Of a stretch of 64,000 bases of DNA, positions 54,673-63,750 are shown in pieces. The notes below the pieces were generated by a model, which was not told where the DNA came from, made no database searches, and saw nothing but the letters and a program-made list of their open reading frames with translations. Each line of letters starts with the position of its first letter. Position 1 is the first letter of the stretch. The position numbers and the translations under genes are program-made. This stretch comes from Martinezella multihospitum (GTDB lineage Bacteria > Pseudomonadota > Alphaproteobacteria > Rhizobiales > Rhizobiaceae). Where the stretch lies: contig NZ_FMAG01000016.1 in assembly GCF_900094585.1 (NCBI RefSeq), positions 41,346-105,345 on the forward strand. Direction: 5' to 3'.

Positions 54673-56006
54673 AGCGTCTCAAATCAAAATCGCTGAAGCG
54701 GCGGCTGATCGCACAGCTCCTGCTCTTCCAGGCGGGTATCCTGCTGCTGTTCAGCGTCGCCTTCGTCGCCTACCTGATACAGGCGGGCGAAGGCATCGTT
54801 CTTTCCGATCCCGCATTCGCCGATGCGGCGGCGGGTGCGATCGAACGCAAACCCGATGGCCATCTCGTGCTCAACGAAACGGAAGAACTTGCAAAGATAC
54901 GGCAACGCTCCGTGGATTTCTGGTTCGTCGCCCGCAGCGACAAGGGCGAGATCATCCAGACCGGCAATGTCCCTCCGGTTTATGCCGCGATGGCGGAGAA
55001 CCTCGATCGCATAACCTTCGGCGACATCCGGGACACCAAGCCGCCCTTCTCGTACCTGGCCGTCATCCGCAACGTATCCGGCCCCGCTGGCGACTTTACG
55101 GTACTTGGCAAGGGCGATGTGTTCAGCATGACCTATGCCATCCTGCTGCTCTCGAACCTGCTGATGGTGCCGATCCTTATCCTGCTCGTCATCATCACCA
55201 TCATCGTCATTCCGTGGATCGTGGGCCGGGCATTTTCCCGCCTTTCCGTCATCGCGAAGGAAGCGGAGGCCATCGATATCGACCGGCGCGGCTACAGGCT
55301 GCCGGAGAGCGGCATTCCCCGCGAGGTCATGCCGCTCGTCAACGCGATCAACGGCGCCCTGCAGCGCCTCGACGAGGGGCATGAGCGCCACCAGCGGTTC
55401 ATTCTCGATGCGGCGCACGAATTGCGCACGCCGGTCGCCATTTTGCAGACGCGCGTCGAAACGATCGCCGAAGGGCCGATCCGCAGCAGGCTCCTGTCTG
55501 ATGCCGGCCGCATCGCGGCTTTAGCCGAACAGCTGCTCGATCTGCAGCGCCTTGACGTTATCGGCGCGAATTTCTCCTCGGTCGATCTGGTGGAGATTTG
55601 CCGCAACGTCGCAGCCGACATGGCACCGCTGGCGATCGCACAGGGCTACGATCTCTCGCTCGAGACCAGGCTCGACCATCTGATTATCCAGGGAGATGCC
55701 GGTGCGCTGCAACGAGTCGTCCTCAATATCGTCCAGAACGCGATCGAGCACGCTGGCGGCAAGGGGAACATCACGATCCGGATCGACCGGCGATCCATCA
55801 TAGAAGTGACGGACGAAGGGCCTGGCATACCGGCGGCGGAACGGGAGCGGATCTTCGAACCGTTCCACCGCCTTCAGCCGCATGAGCACGGCGCCGGGCT
55901 CGGGCTCAATCTGGTGAAGGAGATCATGCAGCGCCACGGCGGCCATGTCGTCGTTACCGACAATCCGCAGGGCGGCGCCTGTTTCCGCCTTTGCTTCCCG
56001 AGCTGA
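54669..56006 (+). CDS. sensor histidine kinase
   Basis: The 445-residue membrane kinase has two transmembrane helices (about 14-38 and 158-187) with a periplasmic sensor between them, then a HAMP-like linker. A HisKA domain with His250 in DAAHELRTPVAIL follows, then a HATPase domain with N box NIVQNAIEHA, DEGPGIP and GAGLGLNLV. It phosphorylates the preceding response regulator. The signal is unknown; a divalent cation or envelope stress would be typical for this group. Confidence 0.92.
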   Translation: MKRLKSKSLKRRLIAQLLLFQAGILLLFSVAFVAYLIQAGEGIVLSDPAFADAAAGAIERKPDGHLVLNETEELAKIRQRSVDFWFVARSDKGEIIQTGNVPPVYAAMAENLDRITFGDIRDTKPPFSYLAVIRNVSGPAGDFTVLGKGDVFSMTYAILLLSNLLMVPILILLVIITIIVIPWIVGRAFSRLSVIAKEAEAIDIDRRGYRLPESGIPREVMPLVNAINGALQRLDEGHERHQRFILDAAHELRTPVAILQTRVETIAEGPIRSRLLSDAGRIAALAEQLLDLQRLDVIGANFSSVDLVEICRNVAADMAPLAIAQGYDLSLETRLDHLIIQGDAGALQRVVLNIVQNAIEHAGGKGNITIRIDRRSIIEVTDEGPGIPAAERERIFEPFHRLQPHEHGAGLGLNLVKEIMQRHGGHVVVTDNPQGGACFRLCFPS

Positions 56007-56284
56007 CCGCCTGGCCTGGCCCGCCGGGCTAGGTCGATCTTTAATATTTAGTTAAGAAATTGCCAACAACTGCATAAAAATACTCGATAATTTTTCAATA
56101 TTTTCGAATCCTGCAATGTATCCGCAATTCTCACCGGCAAAATGACCTGCATCTCCCGACGTTGATCCGCTCTCCCAAGACGGACGGCATCGGAGAGCAG
56201 CAGGAACCGATGTCCGGTTCTCCAACGCAACAGAGACCTTGCGAGCGCCTAGGGACGGCGCATGGGTTTCGTATGGAGTTAGCA

Positions 56285-56914
56285 ATGTCGCTTAGCGCAA
56301 AATCTTTTCTGTTCGCGGCTCTGGCCTTGGCGGCCGCGGCCAACGCCTCTGCAGCCGATCTCACCACTTACCAGGCGCCGGATGCCGGCTATGACCGGCC
56401 AGCCGCCTTCCAGTGGAGCGGTGCTTATTTCGGTGCCCATAGCGGTATCGCCTCGCCGAAGTTCAACCCTTTTGCCGATGGCAAGGGCCTGACCGGCGGT
56501 GTGCAAGCCGGCTACAATTTCCAGGTGGGGCCTGGCATCGTCGGCGCCGAACTCGAAGGCTCCTACCTCGGAAACAACGAGCTGCGCGTGCCGAACGGCA
56601 AGGTGGAAGAACGTTTCCGCGGCGCCGTCAAGGCAAAGGCCGGTCTGACCTTCGATCGCACTCTCGTCTACGGCACAGCGGGTCTGACGATGACGAAGTT
56701 CGAAGGCGGCAAGGGCGTTTCCACCTCGGACGGCTGGAAGCAGGGCTATCTGTTCGGCGGCGGCGTCGAACAGGGCTTCGGCGGCGGCCTGTCGGCCAAG
56801 ATCGAATACAACTACGTCATGACTAATGACGTCTCCACGACGACATCAAGCGGCAAGTCGAAGACCGACCTGCGTGACCATGTCATCAAGGCCGGTCTGA
56901 ACTATCGCTTCTGA
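56285..56914 (+). CDS. Omp25/RopB-like outer membrane beta-barrel protein
   Basis: The 209-residue protein has a signal peptide (MSLSAKSFLFAALALAAAAN, likely cut after ASA) and alternating Gly/aromatic strands ending in AGLNYRF, with a terminal Phe as in outer-membrane barrels. The pattern WSGAYFGAHSG and GVQAGYNFQVGPGIVGAELEG is typical of the Omp25/Omp31/RopB group of Rhizobiales. ATG at 56285 has GGAG six bases upstream. The 278-base upstream spacer is AT-rich at 56035-56120 and probably holds its promoter. Confidence 0.88.
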   Translation: MSLSAKSFLFAALALAAAANASAADLTTYQAPDAGYDRPAAFQWSGAYFGAHSGIASPKFNPFADGKGLTGGVQAGYNFQVGPGIVGAELEGSYLGNNELRVPNGKVEERFRGAVKAKAGLTFDRTLVYGTAGLTMTKFEGGKGVSTSDGWKQGYLFGGGVEQGFGGGLSAKIEYNYVMTNDVSTTTSSGKSKTDLRDHVIKAGLNYRF

Positions 56915-56965
56915 TCGCCGGTCTGCAGAGGTCGGCACGCCTTTCAAGCCAGGGCGCGCCCGACG

Positions 56966-57018
56966 GAGAGCGGCGGAGGATGGCTTTGAAACCCCGCGTC
57001 TATCCTCCCGCCGCTCTC
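56966..57018 (+). terminator. long hairpin after the outer-membrane protein gene
   Basis: GAGAGCGGCGGAGGAT (56966-56981) pairs with ATCCTCCCGCCGCTCTC (57002-57018), with one bulge. It lacks a T run but probably separates the abundant outer-membrane protein mRNA from the RND genes. Confidence 0.55.
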
Positions 57019-57049
57019 GATCATGAAATGAAATCATGATGTTGGTGCC

Positions 57050-58174
57050 ATGATGAGCCATATCAAGAATATAATGATCGCCTTCGTTCTGGTGGCGCTG
57101 GCAATTGCAGCCGCGATGGTTGCACCGGACAGCAATGATGCGCTGGATGCCGGGCAGACGGCCAGCATCAAGGCGAAAACGGTCGAGGTCGCTCCCATGG
57201 AAGTGATGGAGGTGCATCGCCGCAACTACCGGCAGGCAATCCGCATCAACGGTTTCATCCAGCCGGCTCGCCGTGTGATGCTTACAGCCAGATTGTCCGG
57301 CACAGTGGCGTCCGTCGAGGCCGATGTCGGGACGGCGGTGCAGGCCGGCGCCGTCATCGCGCGGTTCGACACGGAAACGCTAGTGCTGTCCCTCAACAAG
57401 CTGGTCGCCACCGCCGAAGCCAAGGCGGCGACGCTGGCGCGAGCGCAGAAGGATCTCGAACGCACCCGCAGCCTCGTCGCGACCGGCGGTGTCGCCCAGG
57501 CGAAACTGACCGAGGTCGAGACCGACGTCGCGGTCCTGAAGGCTGAACTGCGCGCCCTGCAAGCGGAAGAAGCGGAAGCGCGGCGCGCTCTGGACGATGC
57601 GGTCGTCACCGCACCGTTTGACGGTGTCGTCAATAGCCGGAAGATCAATCCCGGCCAGGCGGTGTCGATCAACACCGAACTCTTCGAAATCGTCGATATC
57701 GCCAGGCTGGACCTGGTGGCTCTCATCCCCCCACAAGAGAGCGCCGGGCTTTCGATCGGCCAGACGGCGGAGATCGAGATTGAGGGTCTGCCGAAGAAGC
57801 CTCTCTCCGCACGGCTGGATAGGATCAGCCCCGCGACCGTCGACGGCTCGCGCTCGCTGCAGGTCTACCTGCGGTTGGAACAGACCGTGGCGGGTCTTCG
57901 CGGCGGCATGTTCGGCCACGGCATGCTGCAGATCGAAAGCCATGACGACATTGTTGCTGTTCCCGCGACAGCGGTCGCCAACGAAGGCGGAGAGACCTTC
58001 ATCCGGACGATTACGAGTGGCACCATCCGCCGGCAACCCATCGTCCTCGGCAATGCCAGGGTTGGAGAAGACCTTGTCGAGGTTCAGAGCGGATTGAACG
58101 AAGGCGATCATGTCATAACCGCTCCCCTCAAAGACGCCGCGACCGGCACGCCGGCCAAGATCGCCGGACGCTGA
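57050..58174 (+). CDS. RND efflux periplasmic adaptor (membrane fusion protein)
   Basis: The 374-residue protein has an N-terminal membrane anchor (about 6-26) and the adaptor domain order: a lipoyl half-motif (ARLSGTVASVEADVGTAVQA near 82), a coiled-coil hairpin (about 115-180), a second lipoyl half (DAVVTAPFDGVVNSRKINPG near 183) and beta-barrel domains. It links an RND pump to an outer-membrane channel. The pump gene follows after 12 bases; no outer-membrane channel gene is present nearby. Confidence 0.93.
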   Translation: MMSHIKNIMIAFVLVALAIAAAMVAPDSNDALDAGQTASIKAKTVEVAPMEVMEVHRRNYRQAIRINGFIQPARRVMLTARLSGTVASVEADVGTAVQAGAVIARFDTETLVLSLNKLVATAEAKAATLARAQKDLERTRSLVATGGVAQAKLTEVETDVAVLKAELRALQAEEAEARRALDDAVVTAPFDGVVNSRKINPGQAVSINTELFEIVDIARLDLVALIPPQESAGLSIGQTAEIEIEGLPKKPLSARLDRISPATVDGSRSLQVYLRLEQTVAGLRGGMFGHGMLQIESHDDIVAVPATAVANEGGETFIRTITSGTIRRQPIVLGNARVGEDLVEVQSGLNEGDHVITAPLKDAATGTPAKIAGR

Positions 58175-58186
58175 GGATCACTCCCC

Positions 58187-61100
58187 ATGTTTCTTGCCCG
58201 TATCTCCATTCAGCAGCCGGTTTTCGCCACCATGATGATGGTGGCCATCGTCGTGCTCGGTATCGTCGCCTGGTCGCGCCTGCCGGTCGATCTCCTGCCT
58301 TCGGTGGATCTACCGACTGTCATCGTGTCGACCAATTTTGATGGCGCTTCGGCGCTGGCCGTCGAGCAGCAGGTCAGTCGTCCGATCGAGGAAAGCATCG
58401 GCGCCATCTCCGGCATCAAGAAGATCTCTTCACAATCGTCGACAGGCAATTCGCTCGTCATTGCGGAATTCACCCTCGAAACGCCATCGCGAGCAGCAGC
58501 CGATGAGGTGCGCGACCGCATATCGCGATTGCAGGACGTACTTCCCGACGGTGCCGATCGGCCACTCGTCACGCGCTTCAACCCGCAGGATGCGCCGATC
58601 ATGTCGCTCGCGGCCTTTTCCGCCGATATCTCCATCAGCCGGATGACCGAGATTGTCGATACCACGATCGTGCCGCGGCTGCGGCGTGTGCCAGGTGTCG
58701 GCCAGGTGACGCTGGTCGGCGGCAGCGAAGATCAGGTGCGCATTCAACCCGACCCGGTGAAGCTGCAATCCTTCGGCATCCCGATCCCGAGCCTGATCGA
58801 GGCCATTCAGCGGGCGACCCGCGACAGCGCCATCGGCTCCGTCGTCTCGTCCACGCGGGAGCGCAGCATCACCGTCAGCGTGCAGCCGGGCAGCGTCAGG
58901 GAATTTGCCGATATCGTCATTGCCCAGGACAGCGCCGGCCGCGCCGTCCGTCTCTCGGAAGTCGCCGACGTGATGGAAGCGGGCGCCGATCCGAAAAGCA
59001 AGGCCTGGTTCAACGGCAAGCCGGCCCTCGGCCTCGACATCGTCAAGCTGGAAGGCGCCAATACCGTCCAGGTGGCAAAGGGCGTTGAGCGGGCGCTTGA
59101 GCAACTCAGGAAGGAGGATGCGCTTCGGGATATCGGCATGGTCGTCTCGCAGGACAGCTCGCGCACCATCGTCGGCCAGATCGGCGACGTGCAACGCACC
59201 ATCATCGAAGGCGGCGCGCTGACCATCGTCATCGTGCTCCTGTTTCTCAACTCCTGGCGCTCGACCATCATTACGGCGCTGACCCTGCCGGTCGCTGTTA
59301 TCGGGACCTTTGCGGCAATCGCGGTTCTCGGCTTCAGCCTCAATCTGATGACCATGCTGGCGCTGTCGATCTGCATCGGCATCCTGATCGACGATGCGAT
59401 TGTCGTGCGCGAAAACATCAGCCGCCACGCGGCCATGGGAAAAGATCGCAAGCAGGCCGCATTGGACGGCACCACGGAGATCGGGCTTGCCGTGTTGGCA
59501 ACGACCTTTTCCATCGTCGCGGTCTTCCTCCCCGTCGCCTTCATGGGCGGGGTGATCGGCCGCTTCTTCCTGCAATTCGGCGTGACCGTCTCCGTCGCCG
59601 TGATGATTTCGCTTTTCGTCTCCTTCACGCTCGATCCTATGCTGTCGAGCGTCTGGGCCGATCAGCCGAATGGGAAACGCAAGGGAAGGCTACAGGCGCT
59701 GCTCGATCGCTTCGACAAGGCTTTCGAACGGATCGCCCACGGTTATGGCGGCATGGTCGGCTGGTGCCTGGACCATCGCGGCGCAACCTCGCTCGGCGTG
59801 CTTGTCCTGTTTGCCGCAAGCCTTTGCCTCATTCCCAGGATCGGCATGGAATTCGTGCCAAAATCCGATCAGGGCATGGTTGCTGTCGGCCTCACCCTGC
59901 CGGAGGGATCGTCGGTCGACTATACGGCCGCGAAGATCCGGCAGACCGAAGACATTCTGAGGGAGTATCCCGACATTAGGGATCTCTATTCGACCGTCAA
60001 CAGCGGCGACGGCGCCAATACCAACGAGGCCAGGATTGCGGCCTCGATGGTGGCGCCGGAGAAGAGGAGCATGACTTCGGTGGCGATCGCGCCAAAGCTG
60101 CGCGAGGCGCTGAGCCCTGTTGCCGGAACGAGGATCGAGGTCGGGCAGCCCGGCGAAGTCTCCGGCGCACAGGCCAAGACCATCCAGATATCAGTCCTCG
60201 GCGGCGACTTGACCATCCTGGAAGAGATATCCCGCGATATGATGGCCAAGCTCGGCAAGATCGCGGGTGTTATCGACCTCGAATCCTCGGCGGACAAGAA
60301 ACGGCCGATGCTGATGGTGCGTTTGCGCGCGGATGAGGCGGCCGATCTCGGAATTTCGACCGCGACCATCGAGCGCAATCTCCGCCCGCTCGTTGCCGGC
60401 GAGAAGCTGACAAGCTGGGCGCATGGCGGCGACGAATCGCGCTACGTCGCCATCAGGCTGCCGGAGACCGGGCGCCGAACGGTGGAAGACCTCGCGCAGA
60501 TCCCGATTCCCATCGAGCGCGGCAGCAAGACAGGCCCTGCAGCCACCGTGCCGCTGTCCCAGGTGGCCGATATTACCGAGACCCTGGCACCGAAGACCAT
60601 TATCCGGCGCGATGGCGATCGCGAGGTTCGCCTTTCGGCCAATCTGAACGGCCGGCCGCTCGGCGATGTCGTGCGCGATATCCAGGCATTGATATCAGCA
60701 GAGACCATGCCGGCAGGCTATCGCATGACGATCGGCGGCGAGGCCGACGACATGGCCGAAAGTTTTGGTTATGCGGCGCAGGCGCTGCTTCTGGCTATCG
60801 TCTTCATCTATCTCATCCTTGCCTCGCAATTCGGCTCCTTCGTGCAGCCGATCGCGATCATGACCAGCCTGCCGCTTTCGATCAGCGGAGTGCTGATCGG
60901 TCTTCTCGTCACGGGATCGACGATCAACATCTTCTCTGTCATCGGCGTCATCATGCTGATGGGCCTCGTCACCAAGAACGCCATTCTGCTTGTCGACCAT
61001 GCCAACAAGCGGCGTCGGGAGGGCGCAAGCATGCGCCAAGGCCTGATCGATGCCGGCATTGTCCGCTTTCGCCCGATCGTCATGACCACCTCGGCGATGA

Positions 61101-61315
61101 TTATCGGCATGATGCCGCTGGCGCTCGGCTTTGGCGAAGGCGGGCAGGAGCGCGCATCGATGGCGCATGCCGTGATCGGCGGCCTGCTGTCCTCGACGGC
61201 GCTGACGCTCGTCTTCGTGCCGGTGGCCTTGTCGTTGATCGAAAGCTGCCGGACAATGCCGGCGTTGAGGAAGAGTGGATCGGCAGCCGGTCCGATGAAG
61301 GATGCAGCCGAATGA
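58187..61315 (+). CDS. RND-family efflux pump permease
   Basis: The 1042-residue inner-membrane pump has the RND layout: a first helix, a large periplasmic domain (about 35-335), six helices, a second periplasmic domain (about 555-860) and five final helices. The proton-relay pair is seen in GILIDDAIVVREN near 400 and the matching Lys in GLVTKNAILLVDHANK near 925. It resembles multidrug-type HAE1 pumps. Substrates are unknown. Confidence 0.94.
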   Translation: MFLARISIQQPVFATMMMVAIVVLGIVAWSRLPVDLLPSVDLPTVIVSTNFDGASALAVEQQVSRPIEESIGAISGIKKISSQSSTGNSLVIAEFTLETPSRAAADEVRDRISRLQDVLPDGADRPLVTRFNPQDAPIMSLAAFSADISISRMTEIVDTTIVPRLRRVPGVGQVTLVGGSEDQVRIQPDPVKLQSFGIPIPSLIEAIQRATRDSAIGSVVSSTRERSITVSVQPGSVREFADIVIAQDSAGRAVRLSEVADVMEAGADPKSKAWFNGKPALGLDIVKLEGANTVQVAKGVERALEQLRKEDALRDIGMVVSQDSSRTIVGQIGDVQRTIIEGGALTIVIVLLFLNSWRSTIITALTLPVAVIGTFAAIAVLGFSLNLMTMLALSICIGILIDDAIVVRENISRHAAMGKDRKQAALDGTTEIGLAVLATTFSIVAVFLPVAFMGGVIGRFFLQFGVTVSVAVMISLFVSFTLDPMLSSVWADQPNGKRKGRLQALLDRFDKAFERIAHGYGGMVGWCLDHRGATSLGVLVLFAASLCLIPRIGMEFVPKSDQGMVAVGLTLPEGSSVDYTAAKIRQTEDILREYPDIRDLYSTVNSGDGANTNEARIAASMVAPEKRSMTSVAIAPKLREALSPVAGTRIEVGQPGEVSGAQAKTIQISVLGGDLTILEEISRDMMAKLGKIAGVIDLESSADKKRPMLMVRLRADEAADLGISTATIERNLRPLVAGEKLTSWAHGGDESRYVAIRLPETGRRTVEDLAQIPIPIERGSKTGPAATVPLSQVADITETLAPKTIIRRDGDREVRLSANLNGRPLGDVVRDIQALISAETMPAGYRMTIGGEADDMAESFGYAAQALLLAIVFIYLILASQFGSFVQPIAIMTSLPLSISGVLIGLLVTGSTINIFSVIGVIMLMGLVTKNAILLVDHANKRRREGASMRQGLIDAGIVRFRPIVMTTSAMIIGMMPLALGFGEGGQERASMAHAVIGGLLSSTALTLVFVPVALSLIESCRTMPALRKSGSAAGPMKDAAE

Positions 61316-61584
61316 GAGAGCGGGTTCCCTGGTTCCGCGTCAAGACCTACGGTTACGGAGCCGGCCTGCCTTGCCGCTGGCAGGGCTGGGCGGCAATTGT
61401 CGTCTATGCGCTGGTGCTGGCGGCTGCCGTCTCGGTCGTGGCCCCCTATGGGGATAGGCATCCGATCGCCTATGCGGTCGCGATCGGCCTCCCGACGGCA
61501 GTTCTGATTTTTGTCGTCTGGTGGAAAAGCGACGCCCCATGGCGCTGGCGATGGGGCGAATTCGAGGACATGAAGGAAGATTGA
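61312..61584 (+). CDS. small inner-membrane protein coupled to the RND pump gene
   Basis: The 90-residue product has two transmembrane helices (about 26-45 and 52-70) and a Trp-rich end (WWKSDAPWRWRWGEF). Its ATG overlaps the RND stop by four bases, so it is translationally coupled. I recognise no family. Small proteins such as AcrZ modulate RND pumps, and a similar role is possible but only suggested by position. Confidence 0.7.
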   Translation: MRERVPWFRVKTYGYGAGLPCRWQGWAAIVVYALVLAAAVSVVAPYGDRHPIAYAVAIGLPTAVLIFVVWWKSDAPWRWRWGEFEDMKED

Positions 61585-61620
61585 TACTCCGGCTTCAGAC
61601 GGAGCATTGCTGCTGCGAGA

Positions 61621-62421
61621 TCAAAGCGCCTCGGGTCTGGAGAACAGGTCGGCGAAAAGAGCGTCGCGCGTTCTCTTGCCGGCCGACCCGGCTATCTTCC
61701 GCTCCTCGCCCGCGAGGCGCGCAAAGATGATCCTGCGATCTCCCTTGATCGCCCAGCCGACGAACCAGCCATACATCCTGTTGCCGTCCGGGCGCGATCC
61801 GGCTTTCGACGCCGGCATGGCGCCGGTCTTGCCGAAAACATGCCAGCCCGATGGCTGCACTCCATAGTCGGCTATCTTTGCCGTCATATCATAGGCTTGA
61901 TCGCTGACACCGAGCTCGCGGCGGACCAGCTTGCGGAGGAACACCAGCTGTTCGACCGGCGAGATCTTCAGTGACGAGCCGAGCCAGGCATGGGTCAGGC
62001 CATCATGCTTGCCGGGATTGCCCGACACGTCGCGGTTGCCATAATCGAACTTCTGGACGTAGGCCTGAAACTTCTGAGCGCCCAGTGCCTCGGTGAGGCG
62101 CTGGGAATACCAGACGATGGATTTTTCCATCCAGAGCCGCGGTGTTGCCTCGTCCTCCCAGGACGTCGCCCAATCCGAATAGCCTCTAACATAGGGCCAG
62201 ACGGGCTTGGATTCATCGGTGAGAATATGGGCATCATAGCCCATGAGGCTGAGGGCAAGCTTGAAGGTCGAAGCGGGAGAGAGGGTACGATCGCAATCGC
62301 CTTCCCTCACCAGCGCCTTGCCGGTCTCGACATCTTCGACGAGGGTGCAGATGGTTCCGGCATTCGCAATGGCCGGAGTCGCAATAAAGGCCGCGGCGAC
62401 GAGCAGACGTATTCTTCTCAT
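61621..62421 (-). CDS. class D (OXA-type) beta-lactamase
   Basis: The 266-residue protein has a signal peptide cut near AIANA and the full class D motif set: Ser51-Thr-Phe-Lys54 (the nucleophile and the lysine that is carbamylated), Ser101-Ile-Val103, Tyr127-Gly-Asn129 and Lys198-Thr-Gly200. It should open beta-lactam rings in the periplasm; activity and spectrum are not predictable. GGGGAGGAAAC precedes the ATG. It lies 11 bases downstream of a decayed SIMPL-domain gene on the same strand. Confidence 0.92.
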   Translation of the reverse strand: MRRIRLLVAAAFIATPAIANAGTICTLVEDVETGKALVREGDCDRTLSPASTFKLALSLMGYDAHILTDESKPVWPYVRGYSDWATSWEDEATPRLWMEKSIVWYSQRLTEALGAQKFQAYVQKFDYGNRDVSGNPGKHDGLTHAWLGSSLKISPVEQLVFLRKLVRRELGVSDQAYDMTAKIADYGVQPSGWHVFGKTGAMPASKAGSRPDGNRMYGWFVGWAIKGDRRIIFARLAGEERKIAGSAGKRTRDALFADLFSRPEAL

Positions 62422-62432
62422 GTTTCCTCCCC

Positions 62433-62760
62433 TCATCGGGCGACCAGATAGGACACCGCCACGCGGGCGGTGATGACATTCTTGCCCGTCACGATCGGCA
62501 CGCCACCATCGGAACTTCCGGCACGCAATCTGGCCTCGGTCGAGGCATAGGGAAAGACGGTTGCAGCCGGCTGGTCTTCGATCGCCACGATCGGCCCGAG
62601 CTTGAGGCTGGAGGCTTCCGCGATGGCGGCGGCGCTTTTCATCGCCGATGACACGGATGAAGCCCGCACCCTGCCCTAATTTCTCCTGGGCATGCGATGG
62701 CGTAGTCACGGCGAACGAGAGGCCTGCAAGGGCAGCCATAATAGCGAAACTGAGTTTCAT
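62433..62760 (-). pseudogene. decayed SIMPL-domain (DUF541) secreted protein gene
   Basis: An intact signal peptide (from ATG at 62760: MKLSFAIMAALAGLSFAVTT) is in one frame. The rest, including AAAIAEASSLKLGPIVAIED and VITARVAVSYLVAR, which match the C-terminal end of SIMPL-domain proteins, is in the next frame. The middle of the domain, more than 100 residues, is missing. So there is an internal deletion plus a frameshift near 62670. The identification is by memory of the family. Confidence 0.55.
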
Positions 62761-62786
62761 ATCCCGAAATCCTGCGGCTCGAGTGT

Positions 62787-63173
62787 TCATTCGCATTCCA
62801 GCGAAGGCTGGCGGAAGCTCGTCACATACCAATCCGAGCCGGAGCTGCGCGTGTAGAAGGTATAGAAGCATTCCGTATGCTCGACGTAACCGGGTGTTTC
62901 GGTGACTTCATAGCGCTTGCCACGGCGCGTATCCCTGATTTCGCCGCTCGATTGGCCAGGGACCACCTGCGTCTTCTGCTTCCGCCACTGGTAGGCGCGC
63001 TCACCCGGGCGCAGATCATAGACATTGTCCGGCGGTCCATAATCGACCATTACGCTGCTGATCGACGCGCCAATATAGCTTTTCATGATTTGCGAGGCGC
63101 AGGCAGACAGGATCAGCAGGAGCGTAAGAGCGGCAATACCAAGCGGAAGCCGCTTCATGCGAATGGCAGACAT
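62787..63173 (-). CDS. small lipoprotein, function unknown
   Basis: The 128-residue product has a lipoprotein signal (LTLLLILSAC, lipobox Cys26) and a mature part with YGPPDNVYDL, a Trp/Tyr-rich stretch and two further cysteines. It should be anchored to a membrane. AAAGGA precedes the ATG at 63173; ATG at 63158 is an alternative. The open frame continues upstream without a stop into the hydroxylase remnant, but those residues are not counted here. Confidence 0.8.
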   Translation of the reverse strand: MSAIRMKRLPLGIAALTLLLILSACASQIMKSYIGASISSVMVDYGPPDNVYDLRPGERAYQWRKQKTQVVPGQSSGEIRDTRRGKRYEVTETPGYVEHTECFYTFYTRSSGSDWYVTSFRQPSLECE

Positions 63174-63278
63174 CAGACAAGTCCTTTGCAACTGACAGGA
63201 GATTGCAGGCAGAGGTACGTCCCAGGGATTACGGTAGCATTGCGCCTTGCGGCACCAGCCGCTTTTTGTCGAGCGGCC

Positions 63279-63491
63279 AAGGATCTGGCGGACGTCTTCC
63301 TTGCGGAAAGGCTGCGCCAGCTGGCCAAGGAAGCCTTTCCCGACTTCGCCGCGGATGCCGATGTCCTTCGAGGACGGCCGGTCGGGATTGAAATAGGTGC
63401 CGAACAGCAGATCGAAGAACACGACATTCTCGCCGTAATTCGTGTTGCCCTCGCACATATCCTTGGAGTGATACCAGCGATGGCTTATGCC
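63279..63491 (-). pseudogene. C-terminal remnant of a fatty-acid hydroxylase/sterol desaturase
   Basis: About 70 residues, from a stop at 63492-63494 onwards, match the end of this di-iron enzyme family: SHRWYHSKDMCEGNTNYG, then FFDLLFGTYFNPDRP and QLAQPFRKE. The catalytic histidine boxes further N-terminal are gone, and there is no start codon with a ribosome-binding site. The break is about 40 bases from a duplicated tRNA-fMet 3' end, so deletion by recombination is likely. Confidence 0.75.
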
Positions 63492-63528
63492 TTAGCGCGG
63501 GGGATATTTGTGTTTGGTGGTGGAAAGA

Positions 63529-63551
63529 ATTGGTTGCGGGGGCAGGATTTG
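63529..63551. repeat. duplicated 3' end of tRNA-fMet (possible attachment site)
   Basis: This 23-bp sequence is identical to 63663-63685, the 3' end of the tRNA-fMet gene including its CCA. Such duplications mark integration of elements at tRNA genes. Only 134 bp separate the copies, so any element has been lost. An imperfect inverted copy (17 of 22 bases) is at 63608-63629. Confidence 0.75.
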
Positions 63552-63632
63552 TTATTTTCTGTCCCGCGGCGTCGGCTTTGCCTCCTTGCGGGCCCCTGAT
63601 GAGGCGTTAAATCCTCGACCCGTTACCAATAC

Positions 63633-63660
63633 AAAAAGCCCGCTTGATGCGGGCCTTTTT
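63633..63660 (-). terminator. terminator of tRNA-fMet
   Basis: On the minus strand directly after the tRNA CCA, GCCCGC (63654-63649 complement) pairs with GCGGGC around ATCAA and is followed by five T. The flanks also pair, so it is bidirectional in form. Confidence 0.75.
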
Positions 63661-63662
63661 GT

Positions 63663-63741
<79 letters not shown>

Positions 63742-63750
63742 TTACCAGCG

